This document shows positions 33,601-45,963 of a stretch of 64,000 bases of DNA, one piece after another. This stretch comes from Phytopythium helicoides (taxonomy: Eukaryota; Oomycota; Peronosporomycetes; Pythiales; Pythiaceae). The notes below the pieces were generated by a model. It searched no databases. It was not told where the DNA came from and worked only from the letters and a program-made list of their open reading frames with translations. The DNA lies in assembly GCA_024867545.1 (NCBI GenBank), contig JANFNE010000005.1, positions 62,001 to 126,000 on the forward strand, read 5' to 3'. Made by a program: the position numbers and the translations under genes. Each line of letters starts with the position of its first letter. Position 1 is the stretch's first letter.

Positions 33601-36600
33601 CAGCTTGACTCATTTCCTTTCTCAGACTAACTAAAACTCTGACGTGTTATAGTACTACCCTCTCTACTTTGATGTCTTACAAGTCGACGGAGAGGAAACT
33701 CGACAACATTGAGCTAGCGCCGCCATCAAAGATATCGTCGGTGACAATCTAAAGATCTTCTGCGAGCTAGATATTGAGCATCGACCACGCTGGGGATTGT
33801 TGATATAAATGCTCTTTTTAGCAATACGGGTTACGAAAAACTCATTCTATCAATGTGTGACTCCTTGCACTCTGGACAAAGGAATACTTCTGTGACGAAG
33901 GAACACGACCATGAAAGTGAAGAGAAAGTCTACCGTGTGCGAGTTGTATTCATATTTATCGTAACAAATTAGAATATGTTTTTTTTTTTGTTGAGAGACA
34001 TGAGATTCAGTCGGGAATTTGAAGATTTTGTCCAGTTCGTCACTGTGCTCCACGAATGTGTCAGCATTTTTAGTTTGGGTCCCACCATTTTCACTCAAGG
34101 CAGTAAGCAGTAGCACACTCTGGCTCGGGTGGAATAGACTGTTGGATTGAGGGTGGAAGGGGAGATGGTGACAGGAGTACACGTGAAGATACAAGTACAG
34201 ATGACAAACACGTCAAGTAAAAATGTAAAGTTATAAGCAGGTACATGTTCCAATTGGCGATGTCATGGGTTTCACTTACATGTATGACCGGCCACACAGG
34301 CCGCCATCATGGCTTGAGTTATCAAATTATCCACCTTTGACGTGCGATCGCAAAGTATTGGATACTGTTCGGAACAGCCTGTTCCAGCTGATTCAGTACA
34401 CGAAAACGGAAACTACTGTAACAGCTCACCTTGTTCAAGTCCAAAAGTGATATCTCATTCACTCGAAGTGTCAACTATTGTGTGTGGGATGTGTCGAAGG
34501 ATCGATGTTGCTGCCATCAGTTGAAGGAGAGACTACAATATTTAACAGCAGACGAAAAAACGAATTCTGTTGACGCCTCCAACAGGATATCCAAGTCAAC
34601 TAGAATGAATAGACTTAGCGAAGTATCACTCGGTGTGCTTATTCGGACTCAACATTGTCCGTTTCTTTTTTTTGGATCTGTGCCTCACCGTTTCTTTATT
34701 ATTTTGGTCGAGTGTCGAGACCCCTTCGAATCAGTTTCGATGTGAAGCGTCCTGCAGCGAGGCCGAGATGAATCCTTGCACTCGGAGTTGTATTGATGGC
34801 TCCTTTGTCTCTCATGCGAAGAGAAGATGTCTAAATGCCTGATGTGGCGGTGTAGTGTCCGCCTTGCACAGAACATATAAGCTCTTGGCGGATTGATCTA
34901 TCCGAAACTGAAATTGTAAGTTTCGTGTGGCTCCCTTTACTCCGCTACCAAGTCGGCCTTGTGTGATAACCATTCTTCAGAGATAATAAACTGGAGCGAC
35001 CTTATGCGGTAACACAACGTGTACACTGCTTCAAGAAATAAATTTGAAATGCCACTCCGACAACGCGTACGGTCCTAGAACATCACATTCATGCGTTCGA
35101 ATCTTATACGACTGAGTTTTCACTTTCACGGTTGAGCGAGTTTTTTACGAGGTAGCGTTCTGGCAGCTGAGATAATGTAGTCACGACTCATTAGCGAGAA
35201 ACACACTCGCCTGGAATAGTTCTTCAGCACAAGCTCCATGGTGCACTTCCTTGGGGTTTGATTGACTGTGCTCACCGTTAACTGGCTGTTTTTCATGACT
35301 ACAACAGCACGAGTTGCAAGGATGAGCTGGCACATCCTGGTTTTGCACCTACACTTTCGACGAGGCGAGCAAGCACCGGCATGCAGGAATGGAGTCCAAC
35401 AAAACAACCCCGTGTTGTGCTGCTGTAGCCCGGAGATTTGTCCGTCGCCCTATCGACGGCCAATTCTTCTTTTCCGCTTGGATGGGACGTCGAGCGCGCG
35501 GCTACCGGTACAGTACTTTTGGCCATCAATTTGACGGTCAGTCTATGCTCGTCAACCAGCACATGACAACCAAAGTCGGCTTCTGGTCTGCAAGGCGTGC
35601 GGACTGCAACTCGCTCGCGGAGCCCAAGCTGGCGCGTGACGGATGTTCCGCCCTCGTGCTCGCCGGTCATGATCCGTAGACCGTCCAGTGTGCAGCGAGG
35701 CTCTGGCGTTGAGTCCAGCGGGGCCGGCCGGTGCGGGAGCCCTCGGTTTTTCCGCGGTAGAGGCGTCGTCCTCGCGGTCCGGAGCAGTGGTCCTCACGAC
35801 CTGCATGTGCGTGTTCGTGGGCTCTAGCCAGTCGAGCAGCACGTGTGTTGAAGTGATGGGATGCACGAGCGACCGCGACGGTGGACCCGCACGGCAGCAA
35901 CATTGTCCGTGCGCGAGTACAGTACAGAGTAGTAGCGAGCGTGGAGGACGAGGCCTCGGCCAGAGCGGACAGGCATTTTCGACATTTGCGGCGTCTGCAG
36001 CCACAGCCGTCGGGTCGAAGCGGCGCTAGCGGACGCGCTCGTCTGCCGTGCGGCCCACGGTCGGCGCCGAAAGTGGCATCGCGGAGCGCACCTCATGGCC
36101 GGAGCCGAGTCGGACCTGCCCGGAGCCGCGCGCCCGGTCTGCCCTCCCGCGCCGCTCCCACTCGCATCAAATGTGATCAACTGGTGGCCTGCCGCCGTCC
36201 ACACAACGCCACCCGTGGCCACCTGCGGCCGGAGGCTCGGCCGCGTTTTGGCTCGGCCGCCTTGGACCAAAGCCACAGATCCGCAGATCCGCACTGGTGA
36301 TACTGTACGCCCGCCCGGTCTCTCACCGAAGCCGCTGAACCTTTTTCTCGATCTTATTCACGCGAGTGTGTGTGTGTGTGTTGCGACGCGTCGAGCGGGA
36401 TGCCTTATTCTTCCGTGCGAGGTCCCGTCGCGGCGCCACGGAACGAAGATGTACGCTAGGGCTGGTCGTATGCGTTTGTGGAGGTTCGTGATATGGTTGT
36501 TGGTATGTAATTCTTCGCGGGGATGCGTAAGCGCGGTCGAAGGGTATGTTGGTATAGAGTCCATCCCGCCCGCCCGGCGCCCCATCTGGTGGCCAGCCGC

Positions 36601-37049
36601 GGTTTTGATTTTTCAAAAAAATGACCGCAAAAAACACAGCAGGCCATCTCGATACATACGTATCGCGCAAGTCGGATACCCCCACAACGTACGCGCGCGC
36701 GCCTTGGTGCCCTGCCCTGCGCTCGAGCAGGGGACTGGCCGATCGCCCGCGTCGGCGCCTGTTTGTACCGTAGAGTCCCCGCGTCCCCACCAGCGGAGAT
36801 CGGCCGCGCGCGATTTGACTCGACGGCCGGCGCCCGCCCCGCCCGCCCGCCGCCTCCGCCCGCCGCTGCGACCGCGTGGCCCCCGCGAGGCCCCCGCGTC
36901 CGCATATCTCGGCCGCGTCCGCCAGCCGCCCACGTCCGCACGGGGCGTCCGCATCCGCAGCGTCCACAGCGTCCGCAGCGTCCGCAGCCGCGCGGACCGG
37001 CGCGGACGACCAGCGCGGCCCAGCGTGGACGCCGACCACCGACGCGCCC
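30640..37049. other. Long gene-poor interval
   Basis: About 6.4 kb without a supportable gene. 30.6-31.4 kb is GC-rich with a proline-rich shadow frame. 31.4-35.4 kb is markedly more AT-rich than the genic DNA and contains broken protein-like frames on the minus strand (31634-31850, 31900-32060, 33175-33460) that I could not join into a gene. An AGC/AGT triplet run lies at about 32067-32117, T/A homopolymers near 33227 and 33977, and GT dinucleotides near 36366. 36.7-37.05 kb is very GC-rich, with GTCCGCAGC-type short repeats before the RING/zinc-repeat gene. A decayed transposon is possible, but no terminal repeats or transposase motifs were recognised. Confidence 0.5.
32067..32117 (+). repeat. 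AGC/AGT triplet microsatellite
   Basis: An imperfect run of AGC with interspersed AGT triplets in the gene-poor interval. No supported gene covers it. Confidence 0.8.
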
Positions 37050-39324
37050 ATGAACGACCTCACGCCCTCGCACGCGCGCGGGCCGCCGGCGCGCGGGCCT
37101 CCGGGCTCGGCCGCGCCGCTGTACGCGCCCAAAAGGTATCTTTGCGGCCGCCCTAATCGCTCCGCATGGCGCGCTCGGGGCCACCCACCCGTCCGCATAC
37201 ATCCGCGCAGTCACTAACGCTCTTGCCCTCTCGGCAGCTTCCACGCCGCCGGCCGCGGACTGCGCCCGCAGCCGCAGCACGACCTACACGCGGGGCCCTA
37301 CGCGCCGGCCGCCGCCTTCGCAGCCAGCTCGCCGCAGTTCAAGCGCCTCGCCAACGGCAAGCTCGCGGCCGCCGCGGGCTACGCGGGCCCTATCCCCGGA
37401 CCGGCGTCGTACTCGTCGGCCCTACCCTCGTACGCCCAGCAGCAGCCGTATGGCTACAGCTCGCTCTACTCGTCCGGCTATGCGTCCCAGCAGCAGCACC
37501 AGCAGCACCAGCAGCACCAGCAGCACCCGCAGCAGCATCCGCAACATCCGCAGCACCCGCAGCAGCACCCGCAGGCCTCCCAGCACCAGCCGTACGCGTC
37601 CGCGGGCAGCTACGGGGCAGGCACTCCGCTTGGCGTGCTCGTCAGCTCGGCCACCACCTCGGGGGCCGATGAGGACCGCAAGTTCCGCTACGTGGAAGAC
37701 ATGAACCAGTTCGCGGACCGCCAGGTCGGGATCATGCAGATCAAGATGAACGCGCTCGGCACCAACGACCCGCCGACCAACGCCATGCAGCTGCCCAGTC
37801 GCAGCTCGCAGCAGCAACAGCAGCAGCAACAGCAGCAGATGTACACGCCCTCGTACTTCCAGTCGACGTCCCAGCCGCACGCAATGACTCAGAGAGGTGG
37901 ACACAGCCCGCTGGACCCGCAGCCGTTCGTCACACCGGCGGCGGCTGGTGCTTCGCTCATGTCCGGGTACAACAACCCATCCACAAGCGATTCCATGGGT
38001 CGAACTCACCTCCACAACGGCGACAGCTCTGGTGGCGGCTACTTGACAGGACCACCCAGACTGCAGCCCTTCGGGTCGTCCACTCCCATGACCAGCCGCG
38101 TCGATGGTGGCGGGCAAATGTACGCTGAAGCACCACCGGCAAGTCCGCCAAACTCCATCTACCAGACAATTGTGCCCGGCCCAAGCGGTCACAGCGGAGA
38201 CCACAATGTCGGCCATGAGTCCCAGCAAGACCAGCAAGTGTGCGCGCTGTGCTTCGGAGCTGGATGGGATAAGGTCGCGCCGTGCGGTCATAGATTCCAC
38301 TCGTCGTGCTTCCAGCAGTGGGGCGGTCGCAGCGAAGGATGTGTCGTGTGTGCTCAGGTGCGTTTCTGAAAACTTGCGTGATGGGTGCTGTGTTGCTTAC
38401 AATTTTGCATTGAATGGACAGCACATGCAGGCGATGCCCGCAGACAACTCGCAGCCGATCAACTACAGCATGCAGACCCCGCAGCAAGCAGAACCGGTGT
38501 CTATGGCAATGACTATGGGTATGGCCGCGCCAATGAGCATGGGGATGATGAACAACGGCTACAATCTGTCTACAGGTATGGCTGGGTCGGCATCAAATCG
38601 CCCGCCGCCTATTGACACGCGAGCATTGCCGTCCATGGACGCGCCGCTATCGGTGAGCACGGCATCCACTGTTTCCACCAAACGATCGACACCTGCAAAC
38701 TCAGGCACGTCAACTGGTTCCACTGCAATGATGGCAACTCCGGGATCCAAACCGAGTGGCGCCAAGCGCAAGACCAAGAAGCTGAAAGAATGTGCTGTTC
38801 CCGGGTGCGATCGCACCGTAAGGTCCCGAGGACTTTGCAAGGGCCACGGTGGCGGCCGTCGCTGCGCGTTCTCTGGCTGCGGACTCAGTGACCAGGGAGG
38901 TGGCTTCTGTATCTCTCATGGTGGTGGAAAGCGATGCCAGCGTGACGGGTGCGACAACTCGGCGCAGTCACGCGGGTTGTGCAAACTGCACGGTGGAGGC
39001 AGCCGCTGCACTATTCCAGGGTGCACCAAGAGCAGCCAAGGACGCGGACTCTGCCGAGCCCATGGTGGTGGGCGACGCTGCATGGTTGAGGGCTGCAACA
39101 AAACGGATCGCCGCGCGGGCTACTGTGTGACGCACGGTGCTGATCGCAAATGCGTCGTGCAGGACTGCTCCAAGACAGGCCGCATGGACGGGCTGTGCAC
39201 TAAGCACTACTTCGAGAGACACCCGCCGGGCTCGGCTGTGCCGTCGCAGGCGCTCGCGACCATGGCCAACCCGACGGGTGTCGTGCTCAGCAAGCGCCGG
39301 GATGACCTGGCGCACCAGTTGTGA
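37050..39324 (+). CDS. RING-finger protein with C-terminal HGGG (WRKY19-like) zinc repeats
   Basis: Three exons, join(37050..37135,37238..38357,38422..39324), encode 702 aa. The first ~350 aa are disordered with polyQ and QQH/HPQ runs. About 385-430 is a RING domain: CALCFGAGWDKVAPCGHRFH, then SSCFQQWGG and CVVCAQ. After a Met-rich linker come six tandem short zinc units of the form C-x4-C-x8-G-x-C-x2-H, linked mostly by GGGRRC (examples CAVPGCDRTVRSRGLCKGHG; CTIPGCTKSSQGRGLCRAHG). Such units occur in WRKY19-like proteins of oomycetes and plants. Ubiquitin ligase activity tied to a nucleic-acid- or protein-binding repeat array is plausible but unproven. The intron between RING and repeats (64 nt) is phase 0. 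Confidence 0.8.
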
Positions 39325-39831
39325 CGCGGAAATTTTATTCTCAAGCAGACGGAAATGGGCGGCGCGACATTGACGCGGTACGTGCAAAGTCCTATCTTTG
39401 GTGTTGAAGTCATGAGACTGACAGATCGATCGCCCATCTGTGTGCGGATGTTACACTGTGTTGACAGGCCCCTTTGAAACAAAGAAAAAATGAACAAATG
39501 CCATCTTCAAGCCCGCGACCAATTCAACGCGAACGACCAAACTATCCAAGTGACCAACTCAAGAACAAAAAAACTGTGTCTTCAACTTCAAGTATCCACG
39601 AAATGCGGATCCGAGGCTCCTCCGGCAAACCGCCCAAATGGAAGAGCTCTGCATGTTTTTAGTTTTTTTTCCTTTTTCCCCTTTTGCCTTCACTCATAAA
39701 GTGAGCGGCCGACCCCAGATCGAGTGGCGACGGACGCCGGCGTCGCGCGGTCGCGGAATTGGGGGCCCGGCGCCGTTGAGAACTAACGGAAGAGCTCACA
39801 ATGCACTTTTCAATCTAGATAGCATTTCGTG
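39325..39831. other. Convergent intergenic region
   Basis: The 3' flanks of the RING/zinc-repeat gene (+) and the androglobin-like gene (-). The middle is A/T-rich (AAAGAAAAAATG, TTTTTTTTCC), as expected for polyadenylation regions. No gene is seen. Confidence 0.4.
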
Positions 39832-42800
39832 TTACGCCGCTCTGGACACGTCCAACAGGTCCTGTCGTCGTGCGGCGCGCACTTTGGCAGCAACCGCGCG
39901 CTCCTCGACGACCTTTTGCATGTTTGCCTTCCACTCTGCTACTCGCTCTTCTTTCGCTAATGCGCGGGCAGCTCGACGTTCTTCCAGCTGGGAATTCACG
40001 AGTTGGAGCTGCTCTCCAAGTTCGTGTTCGTGCCGCTCGAGATTCTCTTGCGTTAGAACAGCAGACAGTTTCTCGCCAGCATCATTAATAGCCAAGTGCT
40101 CAGACGTGTCCACTTGCTCGAGCATACTTCGCAGCCAAGTGAAGCGACTACGAACTGCTTCGATACGCTCCTCTGACAACGACTGCTCTTGCTGTAGTCG
40201 AGTTTCCGCCGCTTCTTGTTCCCCGATGAATAACATTCTAGAAACCGCTCCGCTTGTCTCTCGATCGCGAGCCTGCTCTGCCCAGCGCGCTCTCACAGCT
40301 TCATGACGCAGCTCCTTGGTGCGATCCACATCCAACTTGACCTCCTCAGAGCTAAAGCACCGCAGCCTCCATTCTAGTTTCGGGACAAATCGCCTCTGAT
40401 CAGAGTCAACGCTCTCTGTGATGTCTTCAACGGCCTTCACCTCAGCGATCGGCGTGTCTGAAATGGTTGGAGGTGGTAGCGGCTGTGCTGTGTTGTTTCG
40501 GAACGGCTGACGAGACTCCAAACGCGCAGGAACGTTGCAAGTGCTCCGATCGATGGTGCCTTGCAGTATAAAGCGGGCAGCACTCCAAAAACCTGGTCGG
40601 GGCAACTGCAAGAGCTGCACTGCTCCCATCCCACGGGTACCGAGAATTGCAGAGGTCTCCATCGCCTTGCCGTCATTATTTTCAGCATCAAACACATCGA
40701 GGCCTACGGTCAGCTCATCCATCAGTCGCTCGCGCTTGTCTCGACTGTCGTCAATCTCGAACAACTCGAGATAGAAACTCACTCCAGACGCCTTGGCAGG
40801 CGGGGTCACCACATCACGAAACAGCACAAGCCCACGGTTTGGCTCGTAAATCCCGCCAAAACAAGTGGTCACAACGGGAGAAGCAGGCTGCGACGACAGG
40901 GAAAACTTACGCGCGCATGCGACGGTGAGGCGCCATGATCCAGTTCGGATGGGATGGGAGCCAGCCGCGCAATCTACGACGACAGTGAAAGACGCCACGT
41001 CTTTGTGATCCGATACTGCAAGATGCGCTGTACAGCAAAGTGCTGGCAAGAGCACGACCGAATTGGTTCTGCTGTCAATGATTCGTACATGAATAAACCG
41101 TGTGAGCTCTGCGTCCGAAATGTGAAAGTCGACTCGACATTCGAGAGCATCTTGCTCCTTGTAGTCTTCACAAGGATCCACCGTCAGGACCTGCTGAGTG
41201 ATAATGTTCCATGAGTCGGCAAGCATCACAGGGTAGATCCCTTGTGTTTCTTCGACGTGAAGGCGACCGAGTGCTCGCCAGAATCCTCCAGCATCCATAA
41301 ACTGGATCGACTCAACACTGTTACTTTCTAGCTCAAGGCAATACCCATAGCGCACGAGTGAAATTTGCGGATGAACCCGAAAGGCACGCGTCGAGTTCTT
41401 CGGTGCAAGTTCGAGATTTGACGACGCAACTGAGTCTATCATCGCTATAGTTGGCGTAATGCGTCCTTGATCACTTAGGCAGCTCCAGTCCATTTGTTCT
41501 TCAATTAAACTCAAACTTCCACGTGGGTCTTGGTGAAGTAATGTTGCAACAACTGTGGAGCACCCACTCGCCGACTTGTCCAAATTATCGTTCGCGAAGA
41601 AATGATTGCGCCCGTAGACAGGTGTCAACGTCGCGACGATGTTTGCGCGTACAAAGTCGCTGGTCTCGTGGGGATCTCCATCTTGATTTCTTTTTCGCAA
41701 GTGAACGACAGCAAACTGGACGGGTGGATTCTCAAACGCGGAAAAATTATTTATCGTATCCGATTTTTCGTCGCCCACTACCTCTGACCAGGTGTAGAGG
41801 GTAGCTGCTGTGTGCTTTGGTGGAGGATGCACCAGTAACAACACGAATTGATTCGAGGCTGGTCCTGTAACTTCTTCGCTTATGCTTGTTAACGTTCCAT
41901 GACGTGTGAGCTTGAATGTTGTATTTCCTGCATCCCCAACGATGTCAAGAAGAGGTGCAGCCTCACAGAAGTGTAACGACGAACCCACTTTATTGCATGG
42001 GGCTGCGCAACAAATCAACGCTCGTGGCTGAATCATCGTTTGCTGGCACTTCTCACCGATTGCCGACTCAGTGCTCTCAACCTCAACAACACCATCGATC
42101 GGCAGTTGCAATTCACTAGCTTCAGATCTTTCTTGACGTGGGGGAACTTCTCCTCCGCCACTGGTGCCCACGCAAATTTCTTGATGCTGACTTCTTGGAA
42201 TAAAGGGTAAAAGTTGTTGGTAAACATTCTCACTAAAGCTCGTGGCCGCTCCAGGATGCCACCGTGAAACTTTCCACCCTGTGAGAAGCATGACCGTTTG
42301 CGCGGCGATGCGTGCTGCAAAGGAGTTGGTATTACCATCTTCTTTTTCGTTGATGGGGATTTGTAGCCAGTGCATAGCTTTGGCGATTGCTTTAGTCAGT
42401 AGAGCTGGCCAAATTTCATTCGCCACAGAGCTTGTTGCGTAGACAATATGACCACTAGAATCGACAGGAAGTCGGTCATCAATATCGATGCACCGCCATT
42501 TGCCGAGCAAAAAGAGTTTGACGCTGTATTTGCCGCCGGGGTTATAGATTGGAAATCCACGTGCGTCCTGTGGGAATATTGATCCCCAAAGCAGCGGTAC
42601 CTGTCTCTTGGTGTCAGAAGAGCTAGTGTCACACAGGTGCCAGGTAGAGATAAACTGCTCCACGATACGAAAGTAGCCAGCCATTTCAGCGTGGACTACT
42701 TCTCCTCGAGGTATCTCAGGTTTAATAATCTCATTGGGCAAGATATCAATTGGAGCGGGTGGAAGAACACCCCAAGGAGACGTATCGTTGCACCCAGCAC

Positions 42801-43901
42801 CATCGACACCATCGTTTTCATCGTCTTGCCCGTCATCAACAAGGTCCTCCGGATCAATATCGATGTCATCGAGCATACCTCGTGGGCGCTCGTTCACGAT
42901 ATATGCGATTGCATCTTCAAACGCCATATAAACACGTTCACGCTGCTGCTTTTCGTTTTCGATACGAACTTCTTCCTTTCGCCACTGATCAAGAGCCTCT
43001 AACTGCTCTGCACTCCAAAGTCGCCGGAAGTCATGAGGGATAGCTGGAATAAGTATGCTTTCTTGCTGGTGCCGATCTGGGGTCGCTGGCGGAACTCGTT
43101 CGATTGTTGGTGTTGGGTCTACAAGCACAATCTATCCACAATTTGAGACACAGAACTATCGATAGGCAAAGTGCAGTCACCCAGAAATCTTACATGTGCG
43201 TGCTTTGGTGGCACTGGTGCTGCGGTTGCGGCCACAGCAGCAGCAGTGGAAGCCTTTTTATCCGCCTCTGCTTTCTTTGGAGGCGGGGCAGCAGCCTTTT
43301 TTGCATGTTTCGGATCAGCATGAACAGCAGGAAGTGGCTGTACTGGCGGAGGTGGCGTAGGGTCGACGATTGGAGGCAGAAACTCTCGTGGCCGCTTCCA
43401 AGTAACACCCGACTCGAGGCCATCGCTCACCTGCAAACGGCAAAAGCGCCATCAGCGCGCCACATCGATACTAGCTTTTCACATTGGCGCGGATCTCTTG
43501 TACCTCGCGCGGCAATCGCAGCTCTGATATGGGTAACGGATCTTCGTACGGCGCGTCGTGTGTGTGCCAGTGGTCCGCAGCTGAGTCAAACCTCAACGTT
43601 AGGCACCTCACACCTCCAACCTCAGCCGCTCCTCAGCCCACCGAATGCGTCTGAGGACGGCCACTCTGGAAAGACTGCTCGTGGGGGCGCCGCAGGCGTC
43701 CAAAGCGGCAGGACGGATTCCGTCGGCGGCAGCGGCGCCTGAGCGAGCGGCTACACAACACGCTCCCCGTCAGCCACAAGTCAAAGCACTTTCCAACAGC
43801 GCGCCACCGCCGCCCACCTGCCGCGCGGTCGGCGCCGGCGCCACCGGGATCGCCGCCGAGCCCTGGGTCGCGAGCTTGGACGGGAGCTTCTTGGGCGGCA
43901 T
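39832..43901 (-). CDS. ADGB: Androglobin-like calpain-fold protein
   Basis: Five exons, complement(join(39832..43131,43194..43430,43504..43580,43642..43738,43818..43901)), give 1264 aa. The N-terminus carries FPEWPSSDAFAADHWHTH and VTWKRPREFLPP, which parallel the start of animal androglobin (ADGB). A calpain-type block follows (WRCIDIDDRLPVDSSGHIVY, EIWPALLTKAIAKAMHWLQ), but the calpain catalytic motif GxCW is not visible, so it is probably inactive as a protease. Beta-rich regions resembling calpain C2-like domains follow, and the last ~150 aa are a charged coiled coil. I could not identify a globin segment. ADGB works in cilium and sperm-flagellum formation in animals. The gene starts 325 bp from a divergent gene. 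Confidence 0.72.
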
Positions 43902-44226
43902 GCGCGGACCTCTAAACTGAGCGCGCGGCGGGTCCAGCGGCGCCCCTTCGCCCTTTCCTCCGCGCGTCGGCGGCCATCGGACGAGACGCGCCTCCTCCGC
44001 GGCGCCCGCCGCGCCGGAGCAGCGGGAGACGCGGCTCCGCTCCGCCCCACGCCGCGCGGCGCTCGGTCTGTCGGCGGCGTCCTTTCTCCATGTCGGCGCC
44101 ACTCCCCAGTAGAAAGTGCGCCTCGGGCGGGCAACGCGAAAAAATCCTAGTGAAGGGCATGGGACTGCCTTGCGGCATATTCTGTTTCTCGGCAGTCGCC
44201 TGAGAACATTTCGCGCGAGGACCACG
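43902..44226. promoter_or_regulatory. Divergent promoter region, androglobin-like / zinc-ribbon genes
   Basis: About 325 bp of GC-rich DNA between divergent starts. No initiator match stands out. Long shadow frames cross it but look non-coding. Confidence 0.35.
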
Positions 44227-45626
44227 ATGGCGGCGGCGGGCGAGCGGTGCGTGCGGGCGCCTGGCGCGGCGTCGAGGCGGCGCGACTGAGTGACGCGGCG
44301 GGTGCTGCTGCTGCTGATGCTGATGCTCGACAGGCTCAAGACGCTCCCGGGGGCCAGGGACCTGCGCGTCGCGTGCTCGACGTGGTGCGAGCGGCTGGTG
44401 GACCGCCGAGCGGCGAGAAGGAGCTGACGCGCGTTGCTGGTGGTGGCAGCACGTTCCTGAACGCGAGCGAGGCCGGCAAGTGCGAGATGTGCGGGTAAGC
44501 AGCAAGGGGGGAGCGGACGGTGAGCTGCTTGGACGCGGTGTTGACGCCTGGCGCGGACGAACAGGGCTGCGATGGCGCCGCCCACGCATGAAGTGCAGGC
44601 GAACGGCTCGTGGAAATGCGGCGGCTGGTGCGGAGCGGAGAGATATGTACCAGGTGCTGAAGACAGAGAAGCTGATGGCGTGTCTGCTTGGGATACAGCG
44701 CGACGCTCAACGGCAAGGGCGTGAAGGAGTGCTGCGAGTGCCGCATGCCGTTCTACGCGCGCGTGACGAGCGCGGCGCCGTCACAGATCTTCTGCCCGCG
44801 CTGCGGCTTCCTGAACGACGGCGAGAACCTGACTTGTGTGCAGTGCGATACGACTATTCGCTCGACGCTCGAGAAGCTCAGCACCGACCTGCGCGACAGC
44901 ACCAACTTCTTTGCGCGGGATATGGGCGTCAACATCCATGTCAAGTGTCCTGGCTGCCTCCTCGTGTGCTTTGTGCCTCCAGCAACTGCATGCCTACGCT
45001 GTGGTGCATGCCATACATACTTTGCTTCACCCACGGTCGGCGAGGCGACCAACTTTCACGTGTCACGGTTGGCGTCATCCATCTCGAGCTCTTTCATGGG
45101 GTTGTTTGGGCAGAAGCAAGCGCCATCAGAGACGGACGCAGCGAGAGAAGCTCCGATCGGGAGACTCATTGCACTCGGAAAGAATGTCGTGCGATCTCCA
45201 CGTCACCAATCACTGAGCCCGAGAGGAAGTGGAGAGATGCCCCCATCATTGAATGAAGAAACGGTGAAGGCTGATCCGGAGGAAGAGAAGGCTGAGGTGG
45301 CTCCAAGTGCGGAGCCAGAGAGCCAAGTACCTCCAATTACAGCTGCGCCTGAAGTCACGAATTTAAGTCCAGTCCAAGAGAGGACTTGGACACCGCCGAT
45401 TTCGCCGTCTCCAACGCCACAAGCCCCGTCTCCTCGACAGTCGTCTTCGGCTGCAGCACAAGAGTGGACCACAAGCTCGATGGACATTCGCAAGAGTACG
45501 AGCGCCTTGCGAGGGTCCAAGCATGAGCCGCTCCCGCCTATGGCGCGGTCGCTTCCAGTCCGTGAGGCTTTGCCGGCGCCGCCGCAGGACCTGATTGAGG
45601 TTGAGGGTGATATTGTTGAGCTGTAA
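44227..45626 (+). CDS. Multi-zinc-ribbon protein (RanBP2- and LSD1-like fingers)
   Basis: Four exons, join(44227..44250,44334..44494,44565..44627,44699..45626), give 391 aa; the first exon has only eight codons. Cysteine pairs run through residues ~60-200: CEMCG, WKCGGC (joined across an intron), CCECRMPFYARV, FCPRCG, CVQC, then CPGCLLVCFVPPATACLRCG, which has the spacing of LSD1-type plant zinc fingers. The C-terminal half is disordered and Pro/Ser/Glu-rich. The role is unknown; fingers of these kinds bind ubiquitin, RNA or bZIP proteins. The splice joins are supported because they restore the WxCxxC finger exactly. The tiny first exon is the weakest part. Confidence 0.65.
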
Positions 45627-45963
45627 CAAGCTCCTATTATGCTTTCTCATCCATTGCTACGAGGTTCTAACCAAATGAAATGAAACCCTGGGATTGTCAC
45701 ATGACTCTGTCCTAGCATCATCGGTGCACCGCCAACAATGTCGATGACGGCAGGCATCATCCAGAGTGGATAAGTGTCTGTGTTGTCGCCATCGGATACT
45801 ACTGCAGGAGTGAGAACGAGTAGATCAGTCTTGTGAGCTGCAGGGATCATTTTGAAATCTGACAGCCTCCGGTTCTTCTCAACAGGGATAAATAGACAAT
45901 GCTAGAAAATCTGTTCCCTTCAAAAAAAATATCTTGACTAGCGAGCAATCTTTCTTATGTAGC
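45627..45963. other. Intergenic region with an orphan minus-strand frame
   Basis: Between the convergent zinc-ribbon gene (+) and the RPRD-like gene (-). The minus strand carries a protein-like frame from a splice-acceptor-like TTTCTAG at about 45902 to a stop at 45647 (84 codons; it includes KMIPAAHKTDLLVL and GQSHVTIPGFHFIW). It cannot be joined in frame to the RPRD-like gene and has no other partner in view, so it is left unannotated as a gene. Confidence 0.4.

Noticed and set aside
34633..34842. Frame reading like a small secreted Cys-rich protein (hydrophobic N-terminus then six Cys)
   Set aside because: It has no ATG at its start (GTG) and no splice evidence, so an effector call is not supportable.
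35040..35110. GTTCGAATC resembling a tRNA B box
   Set aside because: No matching A box at the right distance and no acceptor-stem complementarity were found.
36095..37156. Long plus-strand frame (353 codons) and its minus-strand counterpart 36323-37198
   Set aside because: Both lie in very GC-rich DNA where stops are rare. The translations are Arg/Pro/Ala repeats without any protein-like pattern, and the region is better explained as the leader/promoter of the 37050 gene.
43770..44589. Several long minus-strand frames between the androglobin-like and zinc-ribbon genes
   Set aside because: They are Arg/Ala/Pro-rich antisense or leader sequence. Only the 84 bases at 43818-43901 are supported as the first androglobin-like exon.
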